A DNA stretch of 27,493 bases from 66-474 sp035249465 (GTDB lineage: Bacteria; Pseudomonadota; Gammaproteobacteria; Xanthomonadales; Rhodanobacteraceae), in NCBI GenBank assembly GCA_035249465.1, contig DATFGL010000253.1:1-27493 (forward strand), in the 5' to 3' direction. Below, piece by piece: positions 7,922 through 14,915 of the stretch. The translations under genes and the position numbers were made by a program. Each line of letters begins with the position of its first letter. Position 1 is the first letter of the stretch. The notes under the pieces are model-generated. The model had not been told where the DNA came from. It did no database searches and was given only the letters and a program-made list of their open reading frames with translations.

Positions 7922-7951
7922 CGGTCAACCGGCGTGTCCGCCGGTTGACCG
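7922..7951 (+). terminator. Perfect 13-bp hairpin before lepA
   Basis: Arms 7922-7934 and 7939-7951 are perfectly complementary over 13 bp with a 4-base loop (TGTC). It lies 62 bases past the lipoprotein stop and 48 bases before the likely lepA -10. Its place and stability suggest a transcript end or stabiliser; the lack of a T run makes classic intrinsic termination uncertain. Confidence 0.5.
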
Positions 7952-7995
7952 CCCCCTTGACTCAAGGAAGCTGAAAGCCGGCAAGCGCTGGTCCG

Positions 7996-8004
7996 TGCGA
8001 TAAT
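7996..8004 (+). promoter_or_regulatory. Candidate extended -10 promoter for lepA
   Basis: TGC-GATAAT is a near-consensus extended -10 element, 76 bases upstream of the lepA ATG. No good -35 is seen at 17 bp, which extended -10 promoters can tolerate. It would start the lepA-lepB-DUF4845-rnc-era-recO transcript. Confidence 0.45.
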
Positions 8005-8080
8005 CGCACGTTTGAGACCGCGATCCTCGTGGTCGCAGTTGCCGCGCGCACGCGCGGAATCCTCCAATCCAGCGCGCGCC

Positions 8081-9871
8081 ATGCAGCAGATCCGCAACTT
8101 TTCCATCATCGCCCACATCGACCACGGCAAGTCCACGCTGGCCGACCGCATCATCCAGATTTGCGGCGGCCTGAGCGAGCGCGAGATGGAAGCGCAGGTG
8201 CTGGACGACAATCCGATCGAGCGCGAGCGCGGCATCACCATCAAGGCGCGTTCGGTGTCGTTGCCGTACACGGCGCGCGACGGCAAGGTCTATGAATTGA
8301 ACTTCATCGACACGCCCGGCCACGTGGACTTCTCTTACGAAGTATCGCGTTCGCTGGCCGCGTGCGAGGGCGCGCTGCTGGTGGTGGACGCGGCGCAAGG
8401 CGTGGAAGCACAGTCGGTCGCCAACTGCTACACCGCGGTCGAGATGGGGCTGGAAGTCGTGCCGGTTTTGAACAAGATCGACCTCCCGACCGCCGACATT
8501 CCGAAGGTGAAGGAAGAAATCGAGGCCGTGATCGGCATCCACGCCGACGACGCGGTCGCGATCAGCGCCAAGACCGGGGAGAACGTGGTCGAAGTGCTGG
8601 AGGCGATCGTCGCGCGCATCCCGCCGCCGAAGCCGCGCGGCACCGACAAGCTGCAGGCGTTGATCATCGATTCGTGGTTCGACAACTACCTCGGCGTGGT
8701 GTCGCTGGTGCGCGTGATGCAGGGCGAGATCAAGCCCGGCGACAAGCTGCTGGTGATGTCGACCGGCCGCGCGCACGAGGTCGACCAGGTCGGCGTGTTC
8801 ACGCCCAAGCGCAAGCAGACGCGGAAACTCGGTGCCGGCGAAGTCGGGTTCGTGTGCGCGTCGATCAAGGATGTGCACGGCGCGCCGGTGGGCGACACGC
8901 TGACACTCGCCTCCAATCCCGCGGCGAAACCGCTGCCGGGTTTCCAGCGCATGCAGCCGCGCGTGTTCGCGGGGTTGTTTCCGGTGTCGGCCGACGATTT
9001 TCCCGCGTTGCGTGAGGCGCTGGACAAATTGCGCCTCAACGACGCCGCGCTGTTCTTCGAACCGGAGTCGTCGGAAGCGATGGGCTTCGGTTTCCGCTGC
9101 GGCTTCCTCGGCATGCTGCACATGGAGATCGTGCAGGAGCGCCTGGAGCGCGAATACGACCTCGACCTCGTCACAACCGCGCCAACCGTCGTCTATGAAG
9201 TCCTGAAGACCGATGGCGAGGTCATGCTGCTGGACAACCCGGCCAAGCTGCCGGCGTCGCCGATCGTGCAGGAAATCCGCGAACCGATCATCGTCGCCGA
9301 CATCCTGACGCCGCCCGAGCATGTCGGCAGCGTGATCAAGCTGTGCGAGGAAAAGCGCGGCGTGCAGCGCTCGATCCAGTATCTCGCGAGCCAGGTGCGG
9401 ATCAGTTACGAAATGCCGCTGGCCGAAGTGGTGTTGGATTTCTTCGACCGGTTGAAATCCGTCAGCCGCGGCTACGCGTCCATGGACTACCACTTTGATC
9501 GTTTCGAGGCTGGCCCGTTCGTGCGCGTGGACGTGCTGATCAACGGTGACCGGGTCGACGCGCTGTCCTTGATCGTGCACCGTGCGCACGCGGACCGGCG
9601 TGGTCGCGACCTGGTCGAGCGGATGCGCGAACTGATTCCACGGCAGATGTTCGACGTTGCGATCCAGGCCGCGATCGGCGGGCAGGTGATCGCGCGCTCG
9701 ACGGTGAAGGCGCTGCGCAAGAACGTACTGGCCAAATGTTACGGCGGCGACGTCTCCCGCAAGAAAAAGTTGCTGGAGAAACAGAAGGAAGGCAAGAAGC
9801 GCATGAAACAGGTTGGCCGCGTCGAAATTCCGCAGGAAGCGTTCCTCGCGGTGCTGCGGACGGACAAGTGA
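8081..9871 (+). CDS. lepA: Elongation factor 4 (LepA), ribosome back-translocase GTPase
   Basis: A 596-residue translational GTPase, the normal length for LepA. G motifs are in order: AHIDHGKST (G1), RGITIKA (G2), DTPGH (G3), NKID (G4) and SAKTG (G5). The EF-G-like domains III and V follow, then the LepA-specific C-terminal domain with DALSLIVHRAHADRRGR and the basic tail GGDVSRKKKLLEKQKEGKKRMKQVG. LepA acts on stalled or mis-translocated ribosomes and in initiation and biogenesis. The ATG at 8081 gives the family start MQQIRNFSIIAHIDHGK; no Shine-Dalgarno is visible before it. It leads a typical lepA-lepB operon. Confidence 0.97.
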   Translation: MQQIRNFSIIAHIDHGKSTLADRIIQICGGLSEREMEAQVLDDNPIERERGITIKARSVSLPYTARDGKVYELNFIDTPGHVDFSYEVSRSLAACEGALLVVDAAQGVEAQSVANCYTAVEMGLEVVPVLNKIDLPTADIPKVKEEIEAVIGIHADDAVAISAKTGENVVEVLEAIVARIPPPKPRGTDKLQALIIDSWFDNYLGVVSLVRVMQGEIKPGDKLLVMSTGRAHEVDQVGVFTPKRKQTRKLGAGEVGFVCASIKDVHGAPVGDTLTLASNPAAKPLPGFQRMQPRVFAGLFPVSADDFPALREALDKLRLNDAALFFEPESSEAMGFGFRCGFLGMLHMEIVQERLEREYDLDLVTTAPTVVYEVLKTDGEVMLLDNPAKLPASPIVQEIREPIIVADILTPPEHVGSVIKLCEEKRGVQRSIQYLASQVRISYEMPLAEVVLDFFDRLKSVSRGYASMDYHFDRFEAGPFVRVDVLINGDRVDALSLIVHRAHADRRGRDLVERMRELIPRQMFDVAIQAAIGGQVIARSTVKALRKNVLAKCYGGDVSRKKKLLEKQKEGKKRMKQVGRVEIPQEAFLAVLRTDK

Positions 9872-9913
9872 GTGCAGCCGGGACTCGGGGCTCGGCGGGC
9901 ACGGAGCCGAATA

Positions 9914-10061
9914 CCCTCTTCCGAAGGAAGGGGGTCGATGCCGCCCGCAAGGGCGGCTTCGGGGGGATGTTGAACGCCCCGGATGACCAAAGGCACTGGA
10001 TTTCAGGTTCCGGCGCCCGTAAAGCTGGCGCTGGAATGACGAAACAAAAGCCGGCGCCAGC
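9914..10061. repeat. REP-like hairpin mosaic in the lepA-lepB gap
   Basis: Three structures lie in the 219-base gap. Arms 9914-9922 and 9926-9934 pair over 9 bp with one G-T. Arms 9940-9946 and 9951-9957 pair over 7 bp with a GCAA loop. Then 10008-10017 pairs with 10027-10036 (10 bp, one G-T), while the overlapping 10024-10034 pairs instead with 10051-10061 (11 bp, one G-T), so two folds compete. The CTGGAATGACG end resembles REP-like repeats scattered between genes in related genomes. Copy number cannot be judged from one window. Confidence 0.45.
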
Positions 10062-10077
10062 ACGTGACGACAAACTT

Positions 10078-10083
10078 TAAGGA
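10078..10083 (+). promoter_or_regulatory. Shine-Dalgarno that sets the lepB start
   Basis: TAAGGA is 7 bases before GTG 10091. The alternative in-frame GTG at 10064 has no such site and would place this motif inside the gene, so 10091 is preferred. Confidence 0.65.
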
Positions 10084-10090
10084 ATACGCA

Positions 10091-10993
10091 GTGAAGAAAG
10101 ATGCATTGGGTACCGTGGTGCTGGTGGCGATCGTCGCCATCTGCCTTTACACCTGGTACAAGACCTCCGACTTCGCGCTGGCGCTGGTGCTGATCACCGC
10201 GGCGTTCTTCGTGATCTGGCTGCTCGACCGCGTCGCGTTCGCGCGCCGCCGCCGGGAACATGCCGCGGCCGAAGGCCAGAAGCCACGCGAGCCGGTGCTG
10301 GTCGATTACGCGCGCTCGTTCTTTCCGGTGATCCTCGCGGTGCTGCTGTTTCGCACCTTCCTTCTCGAACCGTTCCGGATCCCTTCGGGTTCGATGATGC
10401 CGACCCTGCTGGTCGGCGACTTCGTGCTGGTCAACAAGTTCGCCTACGGGCTGCGCCTGCCCGTGACCAACACCAGGATCCTCGACACCGGAGAGCCGAG
10501 GCGCGGCGACATCGCGGTGTTCCGCTACCCGGACAATCCGAAAGAGGATTACATCAAACGCATCATCGGCGTGCCGGGCGACACCATCAAGGTCGTCGGC
10601 GAGGATGTTTCCATCAACGGCAAGCCGGTCCCCCAGACGCTCGTTGGCGAGTACCATGGCACCGACAAGGTCAGCATCCGGATGGAAGAGAACCCCAACA
10701 TGTCGCCCGTGCAGCTTTACACGGAGGATCTTGGCGGGGTGAAGCATTCCACGCTGCACTTCCGCTACACCGAAACCTACAACTGTGTCGGTTCGAGCGG
10801 CACGCTGCTGCCCGATGGCGGCTGCGAGTGGAAGGTGCCGCAGGGCTACTACTTCGCAATGGGCGACAATCGCGACGACAGCGCCGACAGCCGTTTCTGG
10901 GGCTTCGTGCCGGAGCAGAACCTGGCTGGCAAGGCCTTCTTCATCTGGTTCAGCCTGGCGGACTGGCACCGCATCGGCACCGTGTTGCATTAA
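10091..10993 (+). CDS. lepB: Signal peptidase I
   Basis: A 300-residue inner-membrane protease that cleaves signal peptides from exported proteins. Two N-terminal membrane helices are visible (about 5-22 and 28-47), then a basic cytoplasmic loop and a third hydrophobic stretch (about 76-91). The catalytic Ser is in IPSGSMMPTLL (S101) and the general-base Lys in YIKRIIGVPGD (K156), the Ser/Lys dyad of family S26. The closing box GDNRDDSADSRFWGFVP is intact. GTG 10091 is used as start because of the strong Shine-Dalgarno; GTG 10064 would add 9 residues. Second gene of the lepA operon. Confidence 0.95.
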   Translation: MKKDALGTVVLVAIVAICLYTWYKTSDFALALVLITAAFFVIWLLDRVAFARRRREHAAAEGQKPREPVLVDYARSFFPVILAVLLFRTFLLEPFRIPSGSMMPTLLVGDFVLVNKFAYGLRLPVTNTRILDTGEPRRGDIAVFRYPDNPKEDYIKRIIGVPGDTIKVVGEDVSINGKPVPQTLVGEYHGTDKVSIRMEENPNMSPVQLYTEDLGGVKHSTLHFRYTETYNCVGSSGTLLPDGGCEWKVPQGYYFAMGDNRDDSADSRFWGFVPEQNLAGKAFFIWFSLADWHRIGTVLH

Positions 10994-11088
10994 GCTTCGG
11001 GCGTCCGGCCTGCAGGGCGCAGGCTGCCGCGCGCGTCGATGCGCGCCGGCAACGGCGGACTTTCAACCAAACTGCTGGGGGCGGCTCC

Positions 11089-11475
11089 ATGAAACGTCAA
11101 TCGGGCATCACGCTGATCGGGTTCGTGATCGTTCTTGTCATCGCGGCGTTCTTCATTTACACCGCGATGAAGCTCGTGCCTGCGTACATGGACTACCTGA
11201 ATGTGTCCAAGGCGCTGAATACGGTTGCCACGCAGTCCACCTCGGGTGACATGAGCGTGGCGGAAATTCAGCGGCAACTCGATACCCAGCAGCTTTCACA
11301 GTACTTCGCCGACGAAGACATCGAGGCCAAGAACATTTCCGTGGTGAGCACTCCGAACGGGGGTTCAACGCTGAAGCTGAGCTACGACAAGAAGATCCCA
11401 TGGATCTACAACATCGATTTCCTGGTGCATTTCCAGAAGACCGTGCCATTGAAGATGCAACAAGCGCAGGAGTGA
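11089..11475 (+). CDS. DUF4845 membrane-anchored protein
   Basis: A 128-residue protein with a single N-terminal membrane segment (about 7-30) and a small extracytoplasmic domain; it matches the DUF4845 family, which sits between lepB and rnc in many beta- and gammaproteobacteria. The N-terminus KRQSGITLIGFVIVLVIAAFF looks like a type IV prepilin leader (short basic stretch, Gly, then a hydrophobic helix beginning ITLI), but the +5 Glu of true pilins is Gly. A G-rich ribosome binding site precedes the ATG. It ends one base before rnc begins. Function unknown. Confidence 0.85.
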   Translation: MKRQSGITLIGFVIVLVIAAFFIYTAMKLVPAYMDYLNVSKALNTVATQSTSGDMSVAEIQRQLDTQQLSQYFADEDIEAKNISVVSTPNGGSTLKLSYDKKIPWIYNIDFLVHFQKTVPLKMQQAQE

Positions 11476-11476
11476 C

Positions 11477-12127
11477 GTGAAACTCGGCTACCGCTTTGCC
11501 GACGAGGCCCTGCTGAATCTCGCGCTGACGCACCGCAGCGCGGGGCGCCCCAACAACGAGCGGCTGGAATTCCTGGGCGACGCGCTGGTCAACCTCGTGG
11601 TCGCCGAAATGTTGTTCGATACGCGCCCGCGTGCAGACGAAGGCGAACTTTCGCGGTTGCGCGCGCAACTGGTGAGCGAGCCCGCCCTGGCGGAACGCGC
11701 GCGCGGATTGCACCTGGGTGATGCGCTGAAGCTGGGTTCGGGAGAACTCAAGAGCGGCGGTTTCCGCCGCGACTCCATTCTTGCCGATGCATTCGAGGCG
11801 CTGGTAGCGGCAATCTACCGCGATGGCGGGTTCCAGGCCTGCCGCGACTGGCTGGGCACGGTGTTCGCCCAACCGGTTGCCGCGGCCGGGCCGCCGCAGA
11901 AGGACCCCAAGACCCGGCTGCAGGAATGGTTGCAGGCGCGCGGTTTGCCGTTGCCGCATTACGAACTGCTGGCCGAACATGGCGAGGAGCATGCGCGCCA
12001 GTTCGACGTCGCGTGCGTGGTCGAGCAGCCGCTGGCCACTCGCTTCGAGGGCCGCGGCGGCAGCCACCGTGCGGCGGAACAAATTGCCGCCGAGGCCGCC
12101 CTCGCTTTTCTGTGCGATCGTCCATGA
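11477..12127 (+). CDS. rnc: Ribonuclease III
   Basis: A 216-residue double-strand-specific endoribonuclease for rRNA and mRNA processing. The signature NERLEFLGDA (27-36) holds metal-binding acids, and the second acidic helix is in DSILADAFEALVAAIYRDGG. A C-terminal double-stranded-RNA-binding domain starts near DPKTRLQEWLQ and ends with SHRAAEQIAAEAALAFL. Start is GTG 11477, with AGGAG at 11468-11472 inside the end of the preceding gene. The N-terminus is about 9 residues shorter than E. coli RNase III, starting directly at the KLGYRF block; this is still complete for the catalytic domain. Confidence 0.96.
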   Translation: MKLGYRFADEALLNLALTHRSAGRPNNERLEFLGDALVNLVVAEMLFDTRPRADEGELSRLRAQLVSEPALAERARGLHLGDALKLGSGELKSGGFRRDSILADAFEALVAAIYRDGGFQACRDWLGTVFAQPVAAAGPPQKDPKTRLQEWLQARGLPLPHYELLAEHGEEHARQFDVACVVEQPLATRFEGRGGSHRAAEQIAAEAALAFLCDRP

Positions 12128-12195
12128 TCGCAGCATCGTGGGAGTGAGTGATCTTGAATGTTCCAGCAAGCAGCCATCCATGGCGCCGGGTACCG

Positions 12196-12240
12196 GCCCG
12201 GCCATCCTTGGCCGGGCACGCGATGCCACCGGCATCGCGT
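12196..12240 (+). repeat. Two adjacent hairpins between rnc and era
   Basis: The first pairs 12196-12204 with 12209-12217 (9 bp, loop TCCT); the second pairs 12218-12227 with 12231-12240 (10 bp, loop ACC). They abut with no spacer and would form side by side in the rnc-era mRNA, 44 bases before the era ATG. They may be processing or stability elements, or a REP-type repeat. Confidence 0.55.
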
Positions 12241-12283
12241 AAGCGCCCGGCCTCGCCCTGACTGCCCACCACCGCGATTCCGG

Positions 12284-13189
12284 ATGAGACCATTGGCGAA
12301 CGAAAATTTCCATTGCGGCAGCGTCGCCATCGTGGGCCGGCCGAACGTCGGCAAGTCCACCCTGCTGAACGCGCTGATCGATGCGCATCTCTCCATCGTC
12401 ACGCCGCGGGCGCACACCACGCGTCAGCGCATTCTCGGCATCGCCAATCCGGCGGGCGGGCAGATTCTGTACCTCGATACGCCCGGCCTGCATCGCGAGG
12501 CGAAGCGTGCGATCAACCGCAGCCTGAACCGCGCGGTGCACGCGGCGATCGCCGGCGCGGATTTGGCGGTTCAGGTGGTTGCGGCCGGGCACTGGGACGA
12601 CGAGGACACCGCGGTTTACGCGGCAGTCGCGGAACGCGCGATCCCGTCCCTGTTGGCGGTCAACAAGGTCGATCGTATCGCCGACAAGTCGAAACTGCTG
12701 CCATTCGTGGAGGGCCTTGTGCGCGATCGAAACTGGGACGGGGTGTTCCTGATCAGCGCGGAAAAGCGTTCCGGACTCGCCGAACTCGAGCGCGCGATCC
12801 TGGCGCGCCTGCCGGAAGCCGGGCCAAGCTACGACAAGGATACCTTCACCGATCGCAGTGAACGTTTTCTGGCCGCCGAGCTGGTGCGCGAACAGTTGAT
12901 GCGCCAATTGGGCGAGGAGCTGCCGTACGCGACCACGGTCGAGATCGAGCGTTTCGAGGGCCGCTCCGACGGCATCACCGAAATCGCCGCGGTGGTGTGG
13001 GTGGAACGCGAGGGTCAGAAGGCCATCGTGATCGGTGCGGGCGGACGGCGCGCCAAGGCCATCGGCAGCGCGGCGCGCCGCAGCATCGAGGCATTGCTCG
13101 ACCGCAAGGTATTTCTCAAGTTGTGGGTGCGCGTGCGCGCCGGCTGGTCGGATGATGAGGCCGCACTGAAGCAGTTCGGGTACGAATAG
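12284..13189 (+). CDS. era: GTPase Era, 30S subunit assembly factor
   Basis: A 301-residue GTPase that binds the 3' end of 16S rRNA during small-subunit maturation. G motifs: GRPNVGKST (18-26), the Era-type switch region with TPRAHTTRQRILGI, DTPGL, NKVD and ISAEK. The C-terminal KH domain is intact, with VIGAGGRRAKAIGSAARRSIEALLDRKVFLKLWV and the closing LKQFGYE. ATG 12284 has only a weak Shine-Dalgarno, but the length matches the family. The gap of 156 bases after rnc is wider than in operons where the two genes overlap, and holds paired hairpins. Confidence 0.96.
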   Translation: MRPLANENFHCGSVAIVGRPNVGKSTLLNALIDAHLSIVTPRAHTTRQRILGIANPAGGQILYLDTPGLHREAKRAINRSLNRAVHAAIAGADLAVQVVAAGHWDDEDTAVYAAVAERAIPSLLAVNKVDRIADKSKLLPFVEGLVRDRNWDGVFLISAEKRSGLAELERAILARLPEAGPSYDKDTFTDRSERFLAAELVREQLMRQLGEELPYATTVEIERFEGRSDGITEIAAVVWVEREGQKAIVIGAGGRRAKAIGSAARRSIEALLDRKVFLKLWVRVRAGWSDDEAALKQFGYE

Positions 13190-13198
13190 GCCCCGATC

Positions 13199-13924
13199 AT
13201 GCGCGTCACGGCGCAGCCCGCTTACATCCTGCATGCACGCGCGTGGCGCGAAACCAGCCTGCTGCTGGAGGCGTTCACGCGCGACCACGGCCGTGTCGGA
13301 TTGGTCGCGCGCGGTGTTCGCAGCGCACGTGCACGCCTGTCGCGCTCCACGCTGGAACCTTTGCAGGCGCTGCAACTGGACTGGTCCGGGCGCGGCGAGT
13401 TGCAAACCCTGACGGCGGCCGAACCCGTGCGGAATCCACCCGCCTTGCGCGGCGACACCTTGATGTCGGCGATGTACGTCAACGAATTGATGGTGCGGCT
13501 GACCGCGCGCGACGACCCGCACCCTGCGCTGTTCGACCGTTACGCCGCACTGCTGGATGAATTGGCCGCGACCCGTTCGCTGGCCTGGAGCCTGCGCCGT
13601 TTCGAGCGTGACCTCCTGGCCGCGACGGGTTACGCATTGCAGCTCGCGACCGAAGCCGAAAGCGGCGCGCCGGTCGAGCCTGCGCGGGTCTATGACTATG
13701 TTCCCGAACTGGGTCCGGTCGCGGCCACCGGAACCAGTGGGGCTGGCGCGCGCGTGCGCGGCAGCGCGTTGCTCGCGCTTGCCGCGGATGCCGTGCCGCA
13801 GGACGCGGAAGACCTCACCGCCTTGCGCCGGCTGATGCGAACCTTGATCGGCGTCCATGTGGGCGAACGCGGCCTGCAATCGTGGCGGGTGCTTGGCGGA
13901 GTCCGTTTGCGCGAGCGAACCTGA
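13199..13924 (+). CDS. recO: DNA repair protein RecO
   Basis: A 241-residue protein that with RecR loads RecA onto SSB-coated single-stranded DNA (RecFOR pathway). The N-terminal OB-fold has the family pattern AYILHARAWRETSLLLEAFTRDHGRVGLVARGVR, followed by LEPLQALQLDWSGRGELQTL; the helical C-terminal part includes YVNELMVRLTARDDPHPALFDRYAALL and RRFERDLLAATGY. It starts 9 bases after the era stop and is co-transcribed with it. Length is typical. It is the last gene of the lepA operon: the next gene is convergent, not pdxJ as in enterics. The 152-base gap that follows has no clean terminator that I can see. Confidence 0.93.
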   Translation: MRVTAQPAYILHARAWRETSLLLEAFTRDHGRVGLVARGVRSARARLSRSTLEPLQALQLDWSGRGELQTLTAAEPVRNPPALRGDTLMSAMYVNELMVRLTARDDPHPALFDRYAALLDELAATRSLAWSLRRFERDLLAATGYALQLATEAESGAPVEPARVYDYVPELGPVAATGTSGAGARVRGSALLALAADAVPQDAEDLTALRRLMRTLIGVHVGERGLQSWRVLGGVRLRERT

Positions 13925-14076
13925 TTGCCGTTTTCTCGGAGCTGTGGCTTCACACGGCGGGACACTGACCGCCTCGCATACGCTGGGTAATCGACGGCGG
14001 GTAACCGTCCATGGTGCCGGCGCCCGCCTTCGCCTTCACTTTTCACGGCGGCGGCTTCGAATGCACTCAAGCGACT

Positions 14077-14799
14077 TCAGTCGCGGATTCCAGTCAATTT
14101 TGCATGCAGCGTTTCGCGGGTTTCGTGCAGGGCCCAGGCGAACTCCTGCATGGCCGCGTCGATGCGGACTGGGTCGCCGGAAACCAGCGCGTCATGCAGG
14201 ATGCCGCAGCCACGCGCGAGCGCGGTGGCGCCACAAAAACCGCACGAAGCCAGCAGCCGGTGCAGGGTCGGGGCCAGCGCCTGAGGATCATCGGCGTGCC
14301 GTTCGAATTCATCCTGTATCCGCGGCAATTCCTGCTCGGCGAACAGGCGCCGCAGGCGTTCGACGGCCGACAGCGAACCGCAGGCACGCAAGGCATTGCC
14401 GTCATCGAGTGGATCCGCCTCGCAGCCGAACGGCGCCAGGGTGGCGCGCAGCCCTTCCAGTGAAACGGGCTTGGGCAGCACCTGCGCGAAGCCGGCCCCC
14501 AGCAGCATTGCGCTGGCGCTGCCGGGTTCAGCCGTCGTGGCGATGGCCGGCGGGACAGCGCCGCCGCCGGGGTCGGCGCGCAGCGCCGCCAGTACCGCTT
14601 CGCCGTTCATTCCCGGAAGGTGGTGGTCGAGGATGAGCAGGTTCCAGTTGCCGTCGCGTGCGCGGGCAAGGGCTGCCGGTCCGTCCGCGCACGCGGTCGG
14701 CTCGCCCCCGCAGGCCCGTATGGCCTCGCACAGGAACTCCCGGCTGACCGTGTCGTCCTCGGCCAGAAGTACCCTGAATCGCGCGGCCTCCTTGTCCAT
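14077..14799 (-). CDS. Receiver-HPt phosphorelay protein
   Basis: A 240-residue cytoplasmic signalling protein. Residues 5-125 are a CheY-like receiver: acidic pocket EDD (14-16), phospho-accepting Asp in LILDHHLPGMNG (D58), the conserved Thr in ATTA, and K110 in LPKP. Residues about 145-235 look like a histidine phosphotransfer (HPt) helix bundle; HRLLASCGFCGA puts H180 where HPt domains have HxLKGS...GA, but the usual Lys and Gly after it are Leu and Ala. No DNA-binding or kinase domain is present. ATG 14799 is preferred for its GAGAGG ribosome binding site. No sensor kinase gene is adjacent, so it is an orphan relay component; its partner is unknown. Confidence 0.82.
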   Translation of the reverse strand: MDKEAARFRVLLAEDDTVSREFLCEAIRACGGEPTACADGPAALARARDGNWNLLILDHHLPGMNGEAVLAALRADPGGGAVPPAIATTAEPGSASAMLLGAGFAQVLPKPVSLEGLRATLAPFGCEADPLDDGNALRACGSLSAVERLRRLFAEQELPRIQDEFERHADDPQALAPTLHRLLASCGFCGATALARGCGILHDALVSGDPVRIDAAMQEFAWALHETRETLHAKLTGIRD

Positions 14800-14877
14800 G
14801 GCTTGCCTCTCGGAGAGTCCATGACGATGCTTGCCGTACCCGCCCGGGTTTTCCTTAGCTTCCGTTCGGGCACGCGC

Positions 14878-14886
14878 TGGCACAAT
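14878..14886 (+). promoter_or_regulatory. Candidate extended -10 before the YdbH-like gene
   Basis: TGG-CACAAT lies 29 bases before GTG 14916 in the 116-base divergent gap. The same nine bases occur just before coaD (6792-6800). No good -35 is visible at the usual spacing. Confidence 0.35.
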
Positions 14887-14915
14887 CGCGTTCAGTTTCA
14901 TCGAAAAGGACAGTC

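Noticed and set aside
7945..7962. TTGACC and TTGACT as -35 elements for lepA
   Set aside because: The first is part of the 13-bp hairpin arm, and both are too far from the GATAAT at 7999.
7925..10990. Minus-strand open frame of 1021 codons opposite lepA and lepB
   Set aside because: Both opposite genes have clear, complete family motifs; the antisense frame is open only because of GC-rich codon bias.
11153..13879. Minus-strand open frame of 908 codons opposite rnc, era and recO
   Set aside because: Antisense shadow with low-complexity His/Arg/Gln composition.
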